A DNA stretch of 5,625 bases from an uncultured Ruminococcus sp. (GCA_947177375.1 CAMWUF010000086.1:1-5625), one strand, 5' to 3'; positions 1 to 5,625 are shown, counted from the first letter of the stretch. Program-made: numbers and translations. The notes: generated by a model not told the origin, from the letters alone.

Positions 1-50
1 ATTCAGAAAAGAATTTTATAAAAATTTAAATTTTTTGCTTTCCGCAGAAA

Positions 51-91
51 ACCGTGAATTTAGTCAAAAAGACAAAATTCACGGTATTTTT
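51..91. terminator. Hairpin terminator downstream of the lipoprotein gene, probably bidirectional
   Basis: Positions 51-61 (accgtgaattt) and 75-85 (aaattcacggt) form a perfect 11-bp stem. After an A-A mismatch, a further 3 bp pair (63-65 with 71-73) around an AAAAA loop. The lipoprotein gene running leftward stops at 122, so the hairpin lies just past its end. On the plus strand the stem is followed by ATTTTT (86-91), a usable U-tract. On the minus strand only TTT follows before CTGCGG. The hairpin is therefore better placed to stop plus-strand transcription arriving from an unseen gene to the left, and is probably shared by two convergent genes. The stem is seen directly; its use in both directions is inferred. 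Confidence 0.75.
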
Positions 92-121
92 GATATAAAT
101 TTGTTTTCATTTCATTAATAA

Positions 122-1543
122 TTAAGAAACATGATATGCAAACGGGTCATAACGCTTGAAAGATGCAAGATTTTTTTCAACATTCAGAATTGCAGACCAT
201 TCTTCCATTTTATCTTCAAATGCGTCACTATATTTGCTTAAATCTACGCTATCAATTGTACTTTCTGTCCATAAATCATCTTCTGTCATACGTTCACGAA
301 TATCATAACGAGTGACTAAATAATAAGCTTCGTCTTCTTCCACAAGATATACTTTTCCATAATCGCTGTCACTAATTTCAAGCAATTTATGATATACTGC
401 CTCACTAGGTGTATAATAAATATCTTCTTCATTATCATAATCTTCTTTGTTAATAATACTGATAACAGATTCATTTAGATATGGCACAGCAACAGTTTCT
501 GTATCATTGTAATCAGATAATAAATCTGTTAAATCAGTTTCTTCATTATTTTCATCATTTGGAATTGTTGTTGTTGTTGTTTCCGTTATTTCTTCAGGAT
601 TTTCAGGAATAGAAGTTACTGTTTCAGATTCTTCGCCATTTTCATCTAAAATAGTTGTTGTTTCTTGAGATTCTTCGTTTTCTGCAATCGTTGTTGTTTC
701 TTGTGTAGTAGTTGTAGTTGTTTCTGTTGTGCTAGTGCGGGGTGTTGTTGTTGTGAGTTCTTCTTCATCAATACCAGCTTCTTGTTCAGACACAGAAGTC
801 ATATAATAATTATAATCTTCTTGAATATAATCCATTTCTGTCATAACAGCTTCTGCTCCGCCGTTCTGATAAGCATCTTCTGCACGGGTCTGATATTCTT
901 TTGCAAGCTCTAAAATTTTCGCTTTTCCGTCAGAATCTAGTAAATTGCCCTCATTGTCATGCAAATCAAATTGAATATACTGCACACGCATATTATTTTC
1001 TGCATAATAATCTTGTAATTCTTCTTCTGTAACGCCCTCTTGTCCATCAACAGCATAATAATAATCAAAAATTGCTTGGCTTTTATAGCTTGATGTCATT
1101 ACTTTGTTAAATGACTCTTGACTAATGCCAAGTTCAACAAATGCATCTGAATAATATGACCAGTAATATTCTTGCATGTCAGGTAAATTTTCTTTAACTT
1201 CTTCGTCTAATTCCAGACCGAGTTCATCAAATTTCTTTTCTGTTGCCACAAAATCAATGCACAGTTCTGTTGCTTTGTCTTCTATCCATGTGCGAATATC
1301 TTTGTCTTCCAGAGAAAGTGTTTTAATTGTTTTCGTGTCTTCTGTGTCAAGCGTTTCATCTTCTTGCTGCAACTGTGAAAGTGCATTACTATAAGATGAA
1401 TTTAAATAATACAAGTAAACACCCGCTGGCACAACATAATCATCAATTGTCATTGCAGTTGTTGTATTACTGCCACAGCTTGTGCAAACAGCAACTAAGC
1501 TAATTGCTGTCAGAATAGCAGGAATTTTCTTAAAAACAGACAT
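122..1543 (-). CDS. PrsA/SurA-like foldase lipoprotein with a Thr/Glu-rich insert
   Basis: The product is 473 aa and is probably an extracytoplasmic, membrane-anchored protein-folding factor of the peptidyl-prolyl isomerase (PrsA/SurA-like) type. Residues 1-22 are a signal peptide (MSVFKK, then a hydrophobic stretch), with C23 in CTSCGS as the likely lipidated cysteine. The helical region at about 33-165 resembles the SurA N-terminal domain. Residues 171-246 (VTEEELQDYY, then VQYIQF and a long helix) match the first half of a parvulin domain. A low-complexity Thr/Glu linker covers 264-336, and 377-415 (YTPSEAVY to VTRYDIRE) match the second half. Parvulin catalytic residues are not evident, so chaperone activity is likelier than isomerase activity. 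I chose the ATG at 1543 because GGAGGT lies 10 nt upstream; the ATG at 1561 overlaps that ribosome site and would put extra residues before the signal peptide. It is transcribed divergently from the acetyltransferase cluster. The exact family needs a profile search. Confidence 0.8.
   Translation of the reverse strand: MSVFKKIPAILTAISLVAVCTSCGSNTTTAMTIDDYVVPAGVYLYYLNSSYSNALSQLQQEDETLDTEDTKTIKTLSLEDKDIRTWIEDKATELCIDFVATEKKFDELGLELDEEVKENLPDMQEYYWSYYSDAFVELGISQESFNKVMTSSYKSQAIFDYYYAVDGQEGVTEEELQDYYAENNMRVQYIQFDLHDNEGNLLDSDGKAKILELAKEYQTRAEDAYQNGGAEAVMTEMDYIQEDYNYYMTSVSEQEAGIDEEELTTTTPRTSTTETTTTTTQETTTIAENEESQETTTILDENGEESETVTSIPENPEEITETTTTTIPNDENNEETDLTDLLSDYNDTETVAVPYLNESVISIINKEDYDNEEDIYYTPSEAVYHKLLEISDSDYGKVYLVEEDEAYYLVTRYDIRERMTEDDLWTESTIDSVDLSKYSDAFEDKMEEWSAILNVEKNLASFKRYDPFAYHVS
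536..754 (-). repeat. Low-complexity Thr/Glu-rich coding repeat in the foldase gene
   Basis: This stretch encodes residues 264-336 of the foldase lipoprotein. It is built of Thr runs (TTTTTT, ETTTTTIP) separated by acidic segments. Two quasi-repeats are visible: QETTTIAENEES (281-292) and QETTTILDENGEES (292-305 approximately). At DNA level there are runs of the trinucleotide ACA, read as ttgttgttg on the plus strand, for example around 565-580. Such linkers are common in secreted proteins of Ruminococcus and can be O-glycosylated in other organisms. Repeat slippage here would change length in steps of three bases and keep the reading frame. Confidence 0.8.
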
Positions 1544-1553
1544 TTTATTTAAT

Positions 1554-1559
1554 ACCTCC
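1554..1559 (-). promoter_or_regulatory. Ribosome binding site that sets the foldase start
   Basis: On the minus strand GGAGGT at 1559-1554 lies 10 nt before the ATG at 1543. This is the only strong Shine-Dalgarno match near the 5' end of the gene. The in-frame upstream ATG at 1561 runs directly into this site (ATGGAGG) and so is unlikely to be the start. Confidence 0.75.
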
Positions 1560-1583
1560 ATTGTAATTTGTCAATCTTTTTTT

Positions 1584-1612
1584 ATTATACTACATAATTA
1601 GAAATAAGTCCA
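1584..1612 (-). promoter_or_regulatory. Predicted sigma-A promoter for the foldase gene
   Basis: Read on the minus strand there is TGGACT (1612-1607), a 17-nt spacer, then a perfect TATAAT (1589-1584). The -35 box matches TTGACA at four of six positions. Transcription would begin near 1577, giving a leader of about 35 nt with the GGAGGT site in it. No start-site data are available; the call rests on box match and spacing. Confidence 0.6.
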
Positions 1613-1661
1613 TAGCTTTTATAAAAATTTTCATGAATTTCACAGAATTTTCAGAATAGAC

Positions 1662-1690
1662 TTGTTTTTCTTTGGCAAATATGTTATAAT
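1662..1690 (+). promoter_or_regulatory. Predicted sigma-A promoter of the plus-strand gene cluster
   Basis: TTGTTT (1662-1667), a 17-nt spacer and a perfect TATAAT (1685-1690) are present, and the -10 box is extended by TGT just upstream (TGTTATAAT). Transcription would begin near 1697, about 25 nt before the acetyltransferase start. This is the best promoter-like signal in the window and could drive all four plus-strand genes. Just upstream, GAATTT occurs at 1635-1640 and 1645-1650, ten bases apart, with a third GAAT at 1654. Confidence 0.65.
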
Positions 1691-1721
1691 AATTATAATT
1701 ATTTAAAAGAAAGTATGTGAT

Positions 1722-2309
1722 ATGATGAATCTAAATGAATTTTTGGAAATTCTCAACAGTGGTGAAATTATTACAGGTGGTTCTGAAATACACCAGTTTA
1801 TGCATGAAGTCAGTCAAGAGGCTTTGCGGATAACTGCGGAATTAAATAATGCTTATCATACACCAGAAGAAATTAGAATTTTAATGTCTAAACTTACAGG
1901 ACAAAAAATTGATGAAAGTTTTACACTGTTTCCGCCATTTCACACAGACTGTGGCAAAAATATTCATATCGGGAAACATGTTTTTATTAACGCAGGCTGT
2001 AAATTTCAAGACCAAGGTGGCATTACAATTGGCGATGGTACGCTGATTGGGCATAATGTCGTGTTAGCAACTCTGAATCATGAAATAGCCCCTGCAAAGC
2101 GACAAGGCATGATACCAAAACCAATTAAAATTGGCAAGAATGTCTGGATTGGTTCAAATGCAACGATTTTAGCAGGTGTTACGATTGGAGATAATGCTAT
2201 TGTTGGAGCAGGTGCAGTTGTGACAAAAAATATTCCTGAAAATAAAATAGTTGCAGGGATTCCAGCTAAAATAATCAAAAGCATTGATGAAAATGAAATC
2301 ATAAATTAA
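1722..2309 (+). CDS. Maltose/galactoside-type O-acetyltransferase (LacA/Maa/NodL family)
   Basis: The 195-aa protein is a cytosolic left-handed beta-helix enzyme expected to move acetyl from acetyl-CoA to a hydroxyl of a sugar or related acceptor. Residues 5-62 form the helical N-terminal region seen in maltose acetyltransferases. PPFHTDCGKNIHIG (71-84) is the usual entry to the helix. Hexapeptide repeats follow: IHIGKHVFINAG, ITIGDGTLIGHNV, IKIGKNVWIGSNATIL, and VTIGDNAIVGAGAVVTKNI up to residue 171. H120 in ATLNHE aligns with the catalytic His of LacA. Length fits the family (about 185-205 aa). Two ATGs stand in tandem (1722 and 1725); the first is 8 nt from a weak AGAAAG ribosome site and is preferred. 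It is the first gene of the cluster and lies 25 nt before the dehydrogenase start. The true acceptor cannot be read from the sequence: maltose, galactoside and Nod-factor acetyltransferases all share these motifs. Confidence 0.88.
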   Translation: MMNLNEFLEILNSGEIITGGSEIHQFMHEVSQEALRITAELNNAYHTPEEIRILMSKLTGQKIDESFTLFPPFHTDCGKNIHIGKHVFINAGCKFQDQGGITIGDGTLIGHNVVLATLNHEIAPAKRQGMIPKPIKIGKNVWIGSNATILAGVTIGDNAIVGAGAVVTKNIPENKIVAGIPAKIIKSIDENEIIN

Positions 2310-2320
2310 TTACTAGGATA

Positions 2321-2327
2321 AGAGAGG
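2321..2327 (+). promoter_or_regulatory. Ribosome binding site that decides the dehydrogenase start
   Basis: AGAGAGG ends 4 nt before the ATG at 2332 and 7 nt before the ATG at 2335. The second spacing is normal and the first is tight, which favours 2335. The resulting N-terminus (MKRALITGATSGIG) also has the usual short lead into the nucleotide-binding motif. Confidence 0.6.
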
Positions 2328-2334
2328 AATTATG

Positions 2335-3096
2335 ATGAAAAGAGCTTTAATCACAGGTGCAACATCAGGCATTGGCTTGCAAATGGCAATTTATTTGCAT
2401 AAGAATGGCTGGGAGTTAACATTAACAGGCAGGAATGAAAGAATATTAAAATATTTAGCCAAAAAATTTGGCTCAGGCACTCACTATATTGCATTGGATT
2501 TAGCAAAACCAGATTCTGCACAGAAATTATATGATTTCTGTAACAATACAAGAATTGATTTTTTAATTAATAATGCTGGATTTGGTGTATTTGGTGATTT
2601 TATAGAAACACCTTTGGAACAGGAATTAGAATTACTAGAAGTAAATATAAAATCTCTGCATATTTTGACAAAATTATTTTTACAGGATTTTGTAAAACGT
2701 GATAGAGGTTGTATTTTGAATGTAGCCTCTAGTGCGGGATTTATGGCAGGTCCTAAATTGTCAAGTTATTATGCTTCTAAAAATTATGTGATTCGACTTA
2801 GCACAGCCATTCGGGAAGAACTTCGCAGAAAAAATTCTCATGTGAATATTAGTGTACTATGCCCTGGACCTGTTGACACGAATTTTAATAACCGTGCAGG
2901 CGTGACATTCTCTGTGAAACCAGTAACGCCTTGTTATATTGCAAAATATGGCATTGAGGGGGCATTAGCAGGAAAAGGAATTTTAATTCCGACAATTGGT
3001 ATGAAAATTGGTGTGCTAACTGCAAGAATTTTGCCAGAAACAGTTGTCAATAAAATAGTTTATGAATTGCAGAAACGAAAAGAATTTCAAGTGTAA
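2335..3096 (+). CDS. Classical short-chain dehydrogenase/reductase, NAD(P)-dependent
   Basis: A 253-aa cytosolic oxidoreductase of the classical SDR type with the Rossmann fold. Visible motifs, in order, are the TGATSGIG cofactor loop (residues 7-14), R33 in TGRN after the second strand (favouring NADPH), D55 in ALDL, NNAG (79-82) and the structural N104. The catalytic S132, Y145 and K149 follow (YxxxK within SSYYASK, with Ser 13 residues before Tyr), then PGPVDT (177-182). All catalytic residues are present and the length is typical, so the enzyme should be active. The C-terminal part (KPVTPCYIAKYGIEGALAGK, then a hydrophobic segment) resembles the DltE/YqjQ-like subgroup of general reductases. 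It starts 25 nt after the acetyltransferase stop and is probably co-transcribed with it. The start at 2335 is preferred over 2332 on ribosome-site spacing. The substrate is unknown; SDR motifs do not reveal it. Confidence 0.88.
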   Translation: MKRALITGATSGIGLQMAIYLHKNGWELTLTGRNERILKYLAKKFGSGTHYIALDLAKPDSAQKLYDFCNNTRIDFLINNAGFGVFGDFIETPLEQELELLEVNIKSLHILTKLFLQDFVKRDRGCILNVASSAGFMAGPKLSSYYASKNYVIRLSTAIREELRRKNSHVNISVLCPGPVDTNFNNRAGVTFSVKPVTPCYIAKYGIEGALAGKGILIPTIGMKIGVLTARILPETVVNKIVYELQKRKEFQV

Positions 3097-3153
3097 TCCA
3101 AATGAAAACTTGTGTATTTTTCATAGATATATTTTTCTATCCTCAAAAAAATA

Positions 3154-3182
3154 TTGGTTTACTGGAGCTGTTAGAATCTAAT
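3154..3182 (+). promoter_or_regulatory. Weak candidate internal promoter before the unknown gene
   Basis: TTGGTT (3154-3159), a 17-nt spacer and TCTAAT (3177-3182) lie in the 111-nt gap between the dehydrogenase and the small unknown gene. The -10 box is one base from consensus, but the -35 box matches only three of six. Initiation near 3189 would leave a leader of about 19 nt. The -10 box lies within a short palindrome, TTAGAATCTAA (3171-3181). The signal is plausible but weak in AT-rich DNA. Confidence 0.3.
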
Positions 3183-3207
3183 CGAATTATTCTGGAAAGA
3201 GGTATAA

Positions 3208-3624
3208 ATGAGAATATCAGTAACTGCTATTGAACAGCAAGAAGAAAATATCATAGTTATCTGTGATTTAGGAATTGGTATGCTAAAAGGCATTTGGAAA
3301 GGAAAAAAATTACCTGTTTTAAATGCCAGCTATTATGTAGAATTTACACTAGATGATATTAATTACAAACATGTAAAAATATTGCCAAAATCTCAGGAAG
3401 ATATATCTGTTACTATAAAAAATAATACTATATTTTTTGCAGGTATATGTGAAGATTATGATGGAGAAGTTTATTATATTCGCTTTGAAGATGATTGGTT
3501 GGAAATGCTTTGTATTGAAGAAGATAGTCAAACTGTTCATGTAGATGACAATATTTTATTTTGGATAGATTATCATCAAGTATTGATTTTTCCTTATGAT
3601 ATGCCAAAAAAAATAGTTAATTAG
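3208..3624 (+). CDS. Small acidic beta-rich protein of unknown function
   Basis: I do not recognise a named family for this 138-aa protein. A ribosome site AAAGAGG ends 5 nt before the ATG, and the gene ends 22 nt before the dipeptidase start, so it is probably a real, co-transcribed gene. There is no signal peptide or membrane segment, so it is probably cytosolic. The sequence alternates short beta-strand-like stretches with acidic turns. IWKGKKLPVLNASYYVEF (about residues 30-47) followed by a second strand-rich half (about 70-135) suggests a small two-part beta fold. It loosely recalls unnamed small Firmicutes proteins that contain a 'YxVEFxxDD' strand, some of which occur near toxin-immunity loci, but this is memory-based and weak. 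A hand count over 3241-3600 gives 96 G+C in 360 bases (about 27%), lower than the parts of neighbouring genes I counted, which may mean a later arrival. Confidence 0.65.
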   Translation: MRISVTAIEQQEENIIVICDLGIGMLKGIWKGKKLPVLNASYYVEFTLDDINYKHVKILPKSQEDISVTIKNNTIFFAGICEDYDGEVYYIRFEDDWLEMLCIEEDSQTVHVDDNILFWIDYHQVLIFPYDMPKKIVN

Positions 3625-3646
3625 ATACACAAAAGGAGAGAAAAAC

Positions 3647-5035
3647 ATGCAATATCAAGATATCATTCATGAATATTTACAGGAGCATCAACAAGAAATG
3701 CTTGCTGTATTAGAAAAATTAATTGCTATTCCAAGTGTCATGGCAGACCCAGCGAAACATGCACCATTTGGAATTGAACCTGCTAGAGCGTTACAAGAAA
3801 TGATGAAAATTTGTCAAGATTATGGTTTTCAAACTGAAATCATTGAAGATTGTGTGGGGAGTGCGGATTTAGATAATAAAACACCTAAATTAGGCATTTT
3901 ATCGCATTTAGATGTTGTGCCTGCTGGTGAGGGCTGGACACATGAGCCTTATTGTTTGAGTTATGAACCAGAAAGCGATAAATTATATGGACGAGGAACT
4001 TCTGATGATAAAGGACCTGCTGTCGCATCTTTATTTGCGATGAAAGCTATTAAAGATTTAAAAATTCCGTTAAAGCATGGAGTTAGATTAATTTTCGGCA
4101 CAAATGAAGAAAATGGTTCTGAAGATTTGGTTTGCTACATGCAGAATAGAACACTTCCGCCTATGGTATTTACGCCAGACGGTGATTATCCAGTCATTAA
4201 CATTGAAAAAGGCATGATTAGATTAAGAATTTCTGCGAAATTTACAGATGACAAAAGCCAGATTTTATTATTACAAGCTGGTGAAGTGATTAATGCTGTT
4301 CCCGTAAAAGCAATGGCAATTGTGAAAGATATTTCAGAAACAGAAATTTTGAAATTCACAGGATTATTCCCAGAAATTAAATTTATTATCTCTGAAAAAA
4401 ATAAAACTCTGAAAATTATTGCACAGGGCAAATCAGCACATGCTTCTACACCAGAACAGGGACATAATGCATTAACGGCATTAATCAATTTACTTGCAAA
4501 AGTCGTGCATACTGGAGAACAAGCAGAATGTATCAAAAAATTAGCATTTTATTATCCTTATGGTGAAACAAATGGGGAATCTCTTGGAATTTCTGCAAGT
4601 GATGAGATTTCTGGAAAATTGACATTAGTATGCAGTCTTATGCGTATGTCAGAAACTGATATTGAAGTTTATAATGATATTAGATTCCCGATTTGTTGTA
4701 AGGGAAAAGATATTATTAAAATCATACAAGATAAGCTTGCACCTGTGAAATGTGAAGCTGTTATTTATGATGAACCTCATCATACAGATGAAAAATCAGA
4801 ATTTGTACAGACGTTACTAAAAATCTATGAACATGTTACAGGATTAAAAGGCGAATGTTTAGCAATTGGCGGCGGTACGTATGTACATCATATTGAGGGC
4901 GGTGTTGCCTTTGGTGCAACGTTTCCTGAAACAGATGTGCATATGCACGGAGCTGATGAATTTATTAAATTAGAGCATTTCATGTCAGATGCCGAAATGA
5001 TGGCTCTTGCTATCACAGAACTTTGTGGAGCATAA
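3647..5035 (+). CDS. pepV: PepV-type M20 zinc dipeptidase
   Basis: The 462-aa protein is a cytosolic dinuclear-zinc dipeptidase of the PepV branch of peptidase family M20, hydrolysing dipeptides taken up from peptides outside the cell. By comparison with Lactobacillus delbrueckii PepV, the metal ligands are H87 (SHLDVVPAGEGW), D120 (GRGTSDDKGP), E155, D178 (TPDGDYP) and H434 (VHMHGADE). E154 in GTNEENGSED is the catalytic base, and H265 in GKSAHASTPEQGHNA is the lid-domain histidine. The lid domain spans roughly residues 186-380. All key residues are present and the length is close to the usual 460-470 aa, so it should be active. AAGGAGAG lies just upstream, with 8 nt between GGAG and the ATG. 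It is the last gene of the plus-strand cluster, and a strong terminator follows 9 nt after the stop. Exact dipeptide preference (for example Xaa-His or beta-Ala dipeptides) cannot be read from the sequence. Confidence 0.93.
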   Translation: MQYQDIIHEYLQEHQQEMLAVLEKLIAIPSVMADPAKHAPFGIEPARALQEMMKICQDYGFQTEIIEDCVGSADLDNKTPKLGILSHLDVVPAGEGWTHEPYCLSYEPESDKLYGRGTSDDKGPAVASLFAMKAIKDLKIPLKHGVRLIFGTNEENGSEDLVCYMQNRTLPPMVFTPDGDYPVINIEKGMIRLRISAKFTDDKSQILLLQAGEVINAVPVKAMAIVKDISETEILKFTGLFPEIKFIISEKNKTLKIIAQGKSAHASTPEQGHNALTALINLLAKVVHTGEQAECIKKLAFYYPYGETNGESLGISASDEISGKLTLVCSLMRMSETDIEVYNDIRFPICCKGKDIIKIIQDKLAPVKCEAVIYDEPHHTDEKSEFVQTLLKIYEHVTGLKGECLAIGGGTYVHHIEGGVAFGATFPETDVHMHGADEFIKLEHFMSDAEMMALAITELCGA

Positions 5036-5043
5036 AAATAAAT

Positions 5044-5078
5044 TTCCCCTCAGATTAGTTTCTGAGGGGAATATTTTT
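5044..5078. terminator. Bidirectional intrinsic terminator between the dipeptidase and dockerin genes
   Basis: ttcccctcaga (5044-5054) and tctgaggggaa (5061-5071) pair perfectly over 11 bp around a 6-nt loop (ttagtt). On the plus strand TATTTTTATT follows. On the minus strand the stem is followed by ATTTATTTTTA (read from 5043 downward), which is also U-rich. The dipeptidase gene ends at 5035 and the convergent dockerin gene ends at 5094, so one hairpin can end both transcripts. Confidence 0.9.
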
Positions 5079-5093
5079 ATTAATAGGGAAGTT

Positions 5094-5625
5094 TTAAGAA
5101 TTGATAAGCATTCTTTTCATTAGGCAGAAGTCGAATATATTAAGTATACCATCTTCATTGATATCAGCGGCTTTCCAGTTTGCAAGCTGGATTTCACCTT
5201 GTAAGAGCCATTTCTGAAGTATAATAATATCCGTTGTATTAAGTTGACCATCATTATTAATATCGCCTTTTATTATTGTAGGGGTAGGGAATGCTATTTT
5301 TACTGTAAATGGTACTACATTGCTCATTAATGCATTCTCCACACTTGTATCTACATAAGCTTCATAGTAACCAGCTGGCAGAACAATTCCAAATGATGTC
5401 CCTTGAACATTCCATTCAATATGATAAGCATCTCCTACCCAGTATGTTCCATTCCATATTTTTATATCATATCCCGTTGCTCCTGATACTGCGTTCCATG
5501 AAAATATTGTTTCTGTTGAAGAATTTCCAGCTGTTACTGCTAATTTTGTGCCACTTTTTACTGTAAATGATACTACATTGCTCATTAATGCATTCTCCAC
5601 ACTTGTATCTACATAAGCTTCATAG
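5094..5625 (-). CDS. C-terminus of a secreted dockerin protein with tandem FN3-like repeats (5' end outside window)
   Basis: The frame stays open to the window edge, so only the last 176 residues are seen and the true start lies beyond 5625; internal Met or GTG codons should not be taken as starts. The visible part opens with the end of one repeat (YEAYVDTSVENALMSNVVSFTVK). A full fibronectin-III-like repeat follows (about residues 29-109; FSWNAVSGATGYDIKIWN, then LPAGYYEAYVDTSVENALMS and VVPFTVK). A short linker (IAFPTPTIIK) leads to a type I dockerin at 119-175. The dockerin has two calcium loops, DINNDGQLNTTD (121-132) and DINEDGILNIFD (154-165), each followed by a helix (LQKWLLQG; CLMKRMLI). 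Dockerins plug enzymes or binding modules into scaffoldin cohesins in cellulosomes and amylosomes, so the protein is probably exported. No catalytic domain is visible here. The loops differ at the usual recognition positions (TT versus IF). Confidence 0.88.
   Translation of the reverse strand, partial: YEAYVDTSVENALMSNVVSFTVKSGTKLAVTAGNSSTETIFSWNAVSGATGYDIKIWNGTYWVGDAYHIEWNVQGTSFGIVLPAGYYEAYVDTSVENALMSNVVPFTVKIAFPTPTIIKGDINNDGQLNTTDIIILQKWLLQGEIQLANWKAADINEDGILNIFDFCLMKRMLINS
5297..5367 (-). repeat. Direct repeat copy 1 (71 bp, end of FN3-like repeat)
   Basis: This 71-bp stretch matches 5555-5625 with a single difference (G at 5312, A at 5570). The change turns a Pro codon into Ser (VVPFTVK versus VVSFTVK). 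The copies are 258 bp apart, exactly 86 codons, so they are in frame and mark the C-terminal ends of two consecutive domain repeats. Confidence 0.95.
5555..5625 (-). repeat. Direct repeat copy 2 (71 bp, cut by the window end)
   Basis: This is the second copy of the 71-bp repeat, matching 5297-5367 at 70 of 71 positions. It reaches the last base of the window, so identity may extend further and more repeat units may follow upstream in the gene. Confidence 0.95.

Noticed and set aside
21..34. Perfect 14-bp palindrome AAAATTTAAATTTT as an operator or origin element
   Set aside because: It is a low-complexity A/T palindrome in very AT-rich intergenic DNA, with no promoter beside it; chance is sufficient.
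665..913. Plus-strand open frame rich in Cys, Phe and Ser opposite the foldase linker
   Set aside because: It is the mirror of the Thr/Glu-rich codons on the minus strand, has no plausible composition for a protein and no good ribosome site.
3102..3140. AT-rich inverted repeats (ATGAAAA/TTTTCAT and ATAGA/TCTAT) after the dehydrogenase, as a possible terminator
   Set aside because: The stems are short and nearly all A-T, with no GC core, so a stable terminator is unlikely; the cluster may still be read through.
1722..5035. The four plus-strand genes as a new biosynthetic or defence system
   Set aside because: Three of the four are common housekeeping enzyme families with intact standard motifs, and no hallmark defence or biosynthesis partner is present. 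Only the small unknown gene remains unexplained.
5297..5625. The 71-bp direct repeats as a CRISPR or mobile-element signature
   Set aside because: Both copies lie in frame inside one coding region, 86 codons apart, and encode the same domain segment; this is internal domain duplication.

Overview
The window looks like chromosomal DNA from a low-GC, anaerobic gut-type Firmicute, most likely Ruminococcus or a close relative in the Oscillospiraceae. The strongest clue is the protein at the right edge. It ends in a type I dockerin whose second half (NWKAADINEDG, then FDFCLMKRMLI) has the style of ruminococcal cellulosome or amylosome dockerins. The AT-rich DNA, the Thr/Glu-rich linkers and the PrsA/SurA-like lipoprotein fit the same group. 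This assignment comes from pattern recognition, not from a search.

Layout, left to right. Positions 1-121 hold a strong hairpin (51-85) that probably ends transcription between the lipoprotein gene and an unseen gene to the left. Positions 122-1543 (minus strand) encode a lipoprotein of the foldase (parvulin/SurA-like) type, with a long Thr/Glu-rich insert inside its degenerate isomerase region. Positions 1544-1721 are a divergent control region with one good sigma-A-like promoter facing each way. A plus-strand cluster of four genes follows: a maltose/galactoside-type O-acetyltransferase (1722-2309), a classical short-chain dehydrogenase (2335-3096), a small AT-rich protein of unknown function (3208-3624) and a PepV-type M20 dipeptidase (3647-5035). 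It ends at a perfect 11-bp hairpin terminator (5044-5078), which also serves the convergent minus-strand gene. That last gene (5094 to the window end, 5' end missing) encodes the C-terminus of a secreted protein with tandem fibronectin-III-like repeats and the dockerin.

How the genes may work together: the two minus-strand products act outside the cytoplasmic membrane, one as a membrane-anchored folding factor and one as a cellulosome-type secreted component. The plus-strand cluster is cytosolic housekeeping metabolism (acetyl transfer, NAD(P)H redox, dipeptide hydrolysis). The first two cluster genes are 25 nt apart and the last two 22 nt apart, with a looser 111-nt gap in the middle. Nothing in the sequence shows a shared pathway. 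I found no RNA genes, CRISPR array, insertion sequence or convincing new biological system. The items most worth a second look are the split foldase domain, the near-identical tandem repeats in the dockerin protein, and the AT-rich unknown gene inside the cluster.
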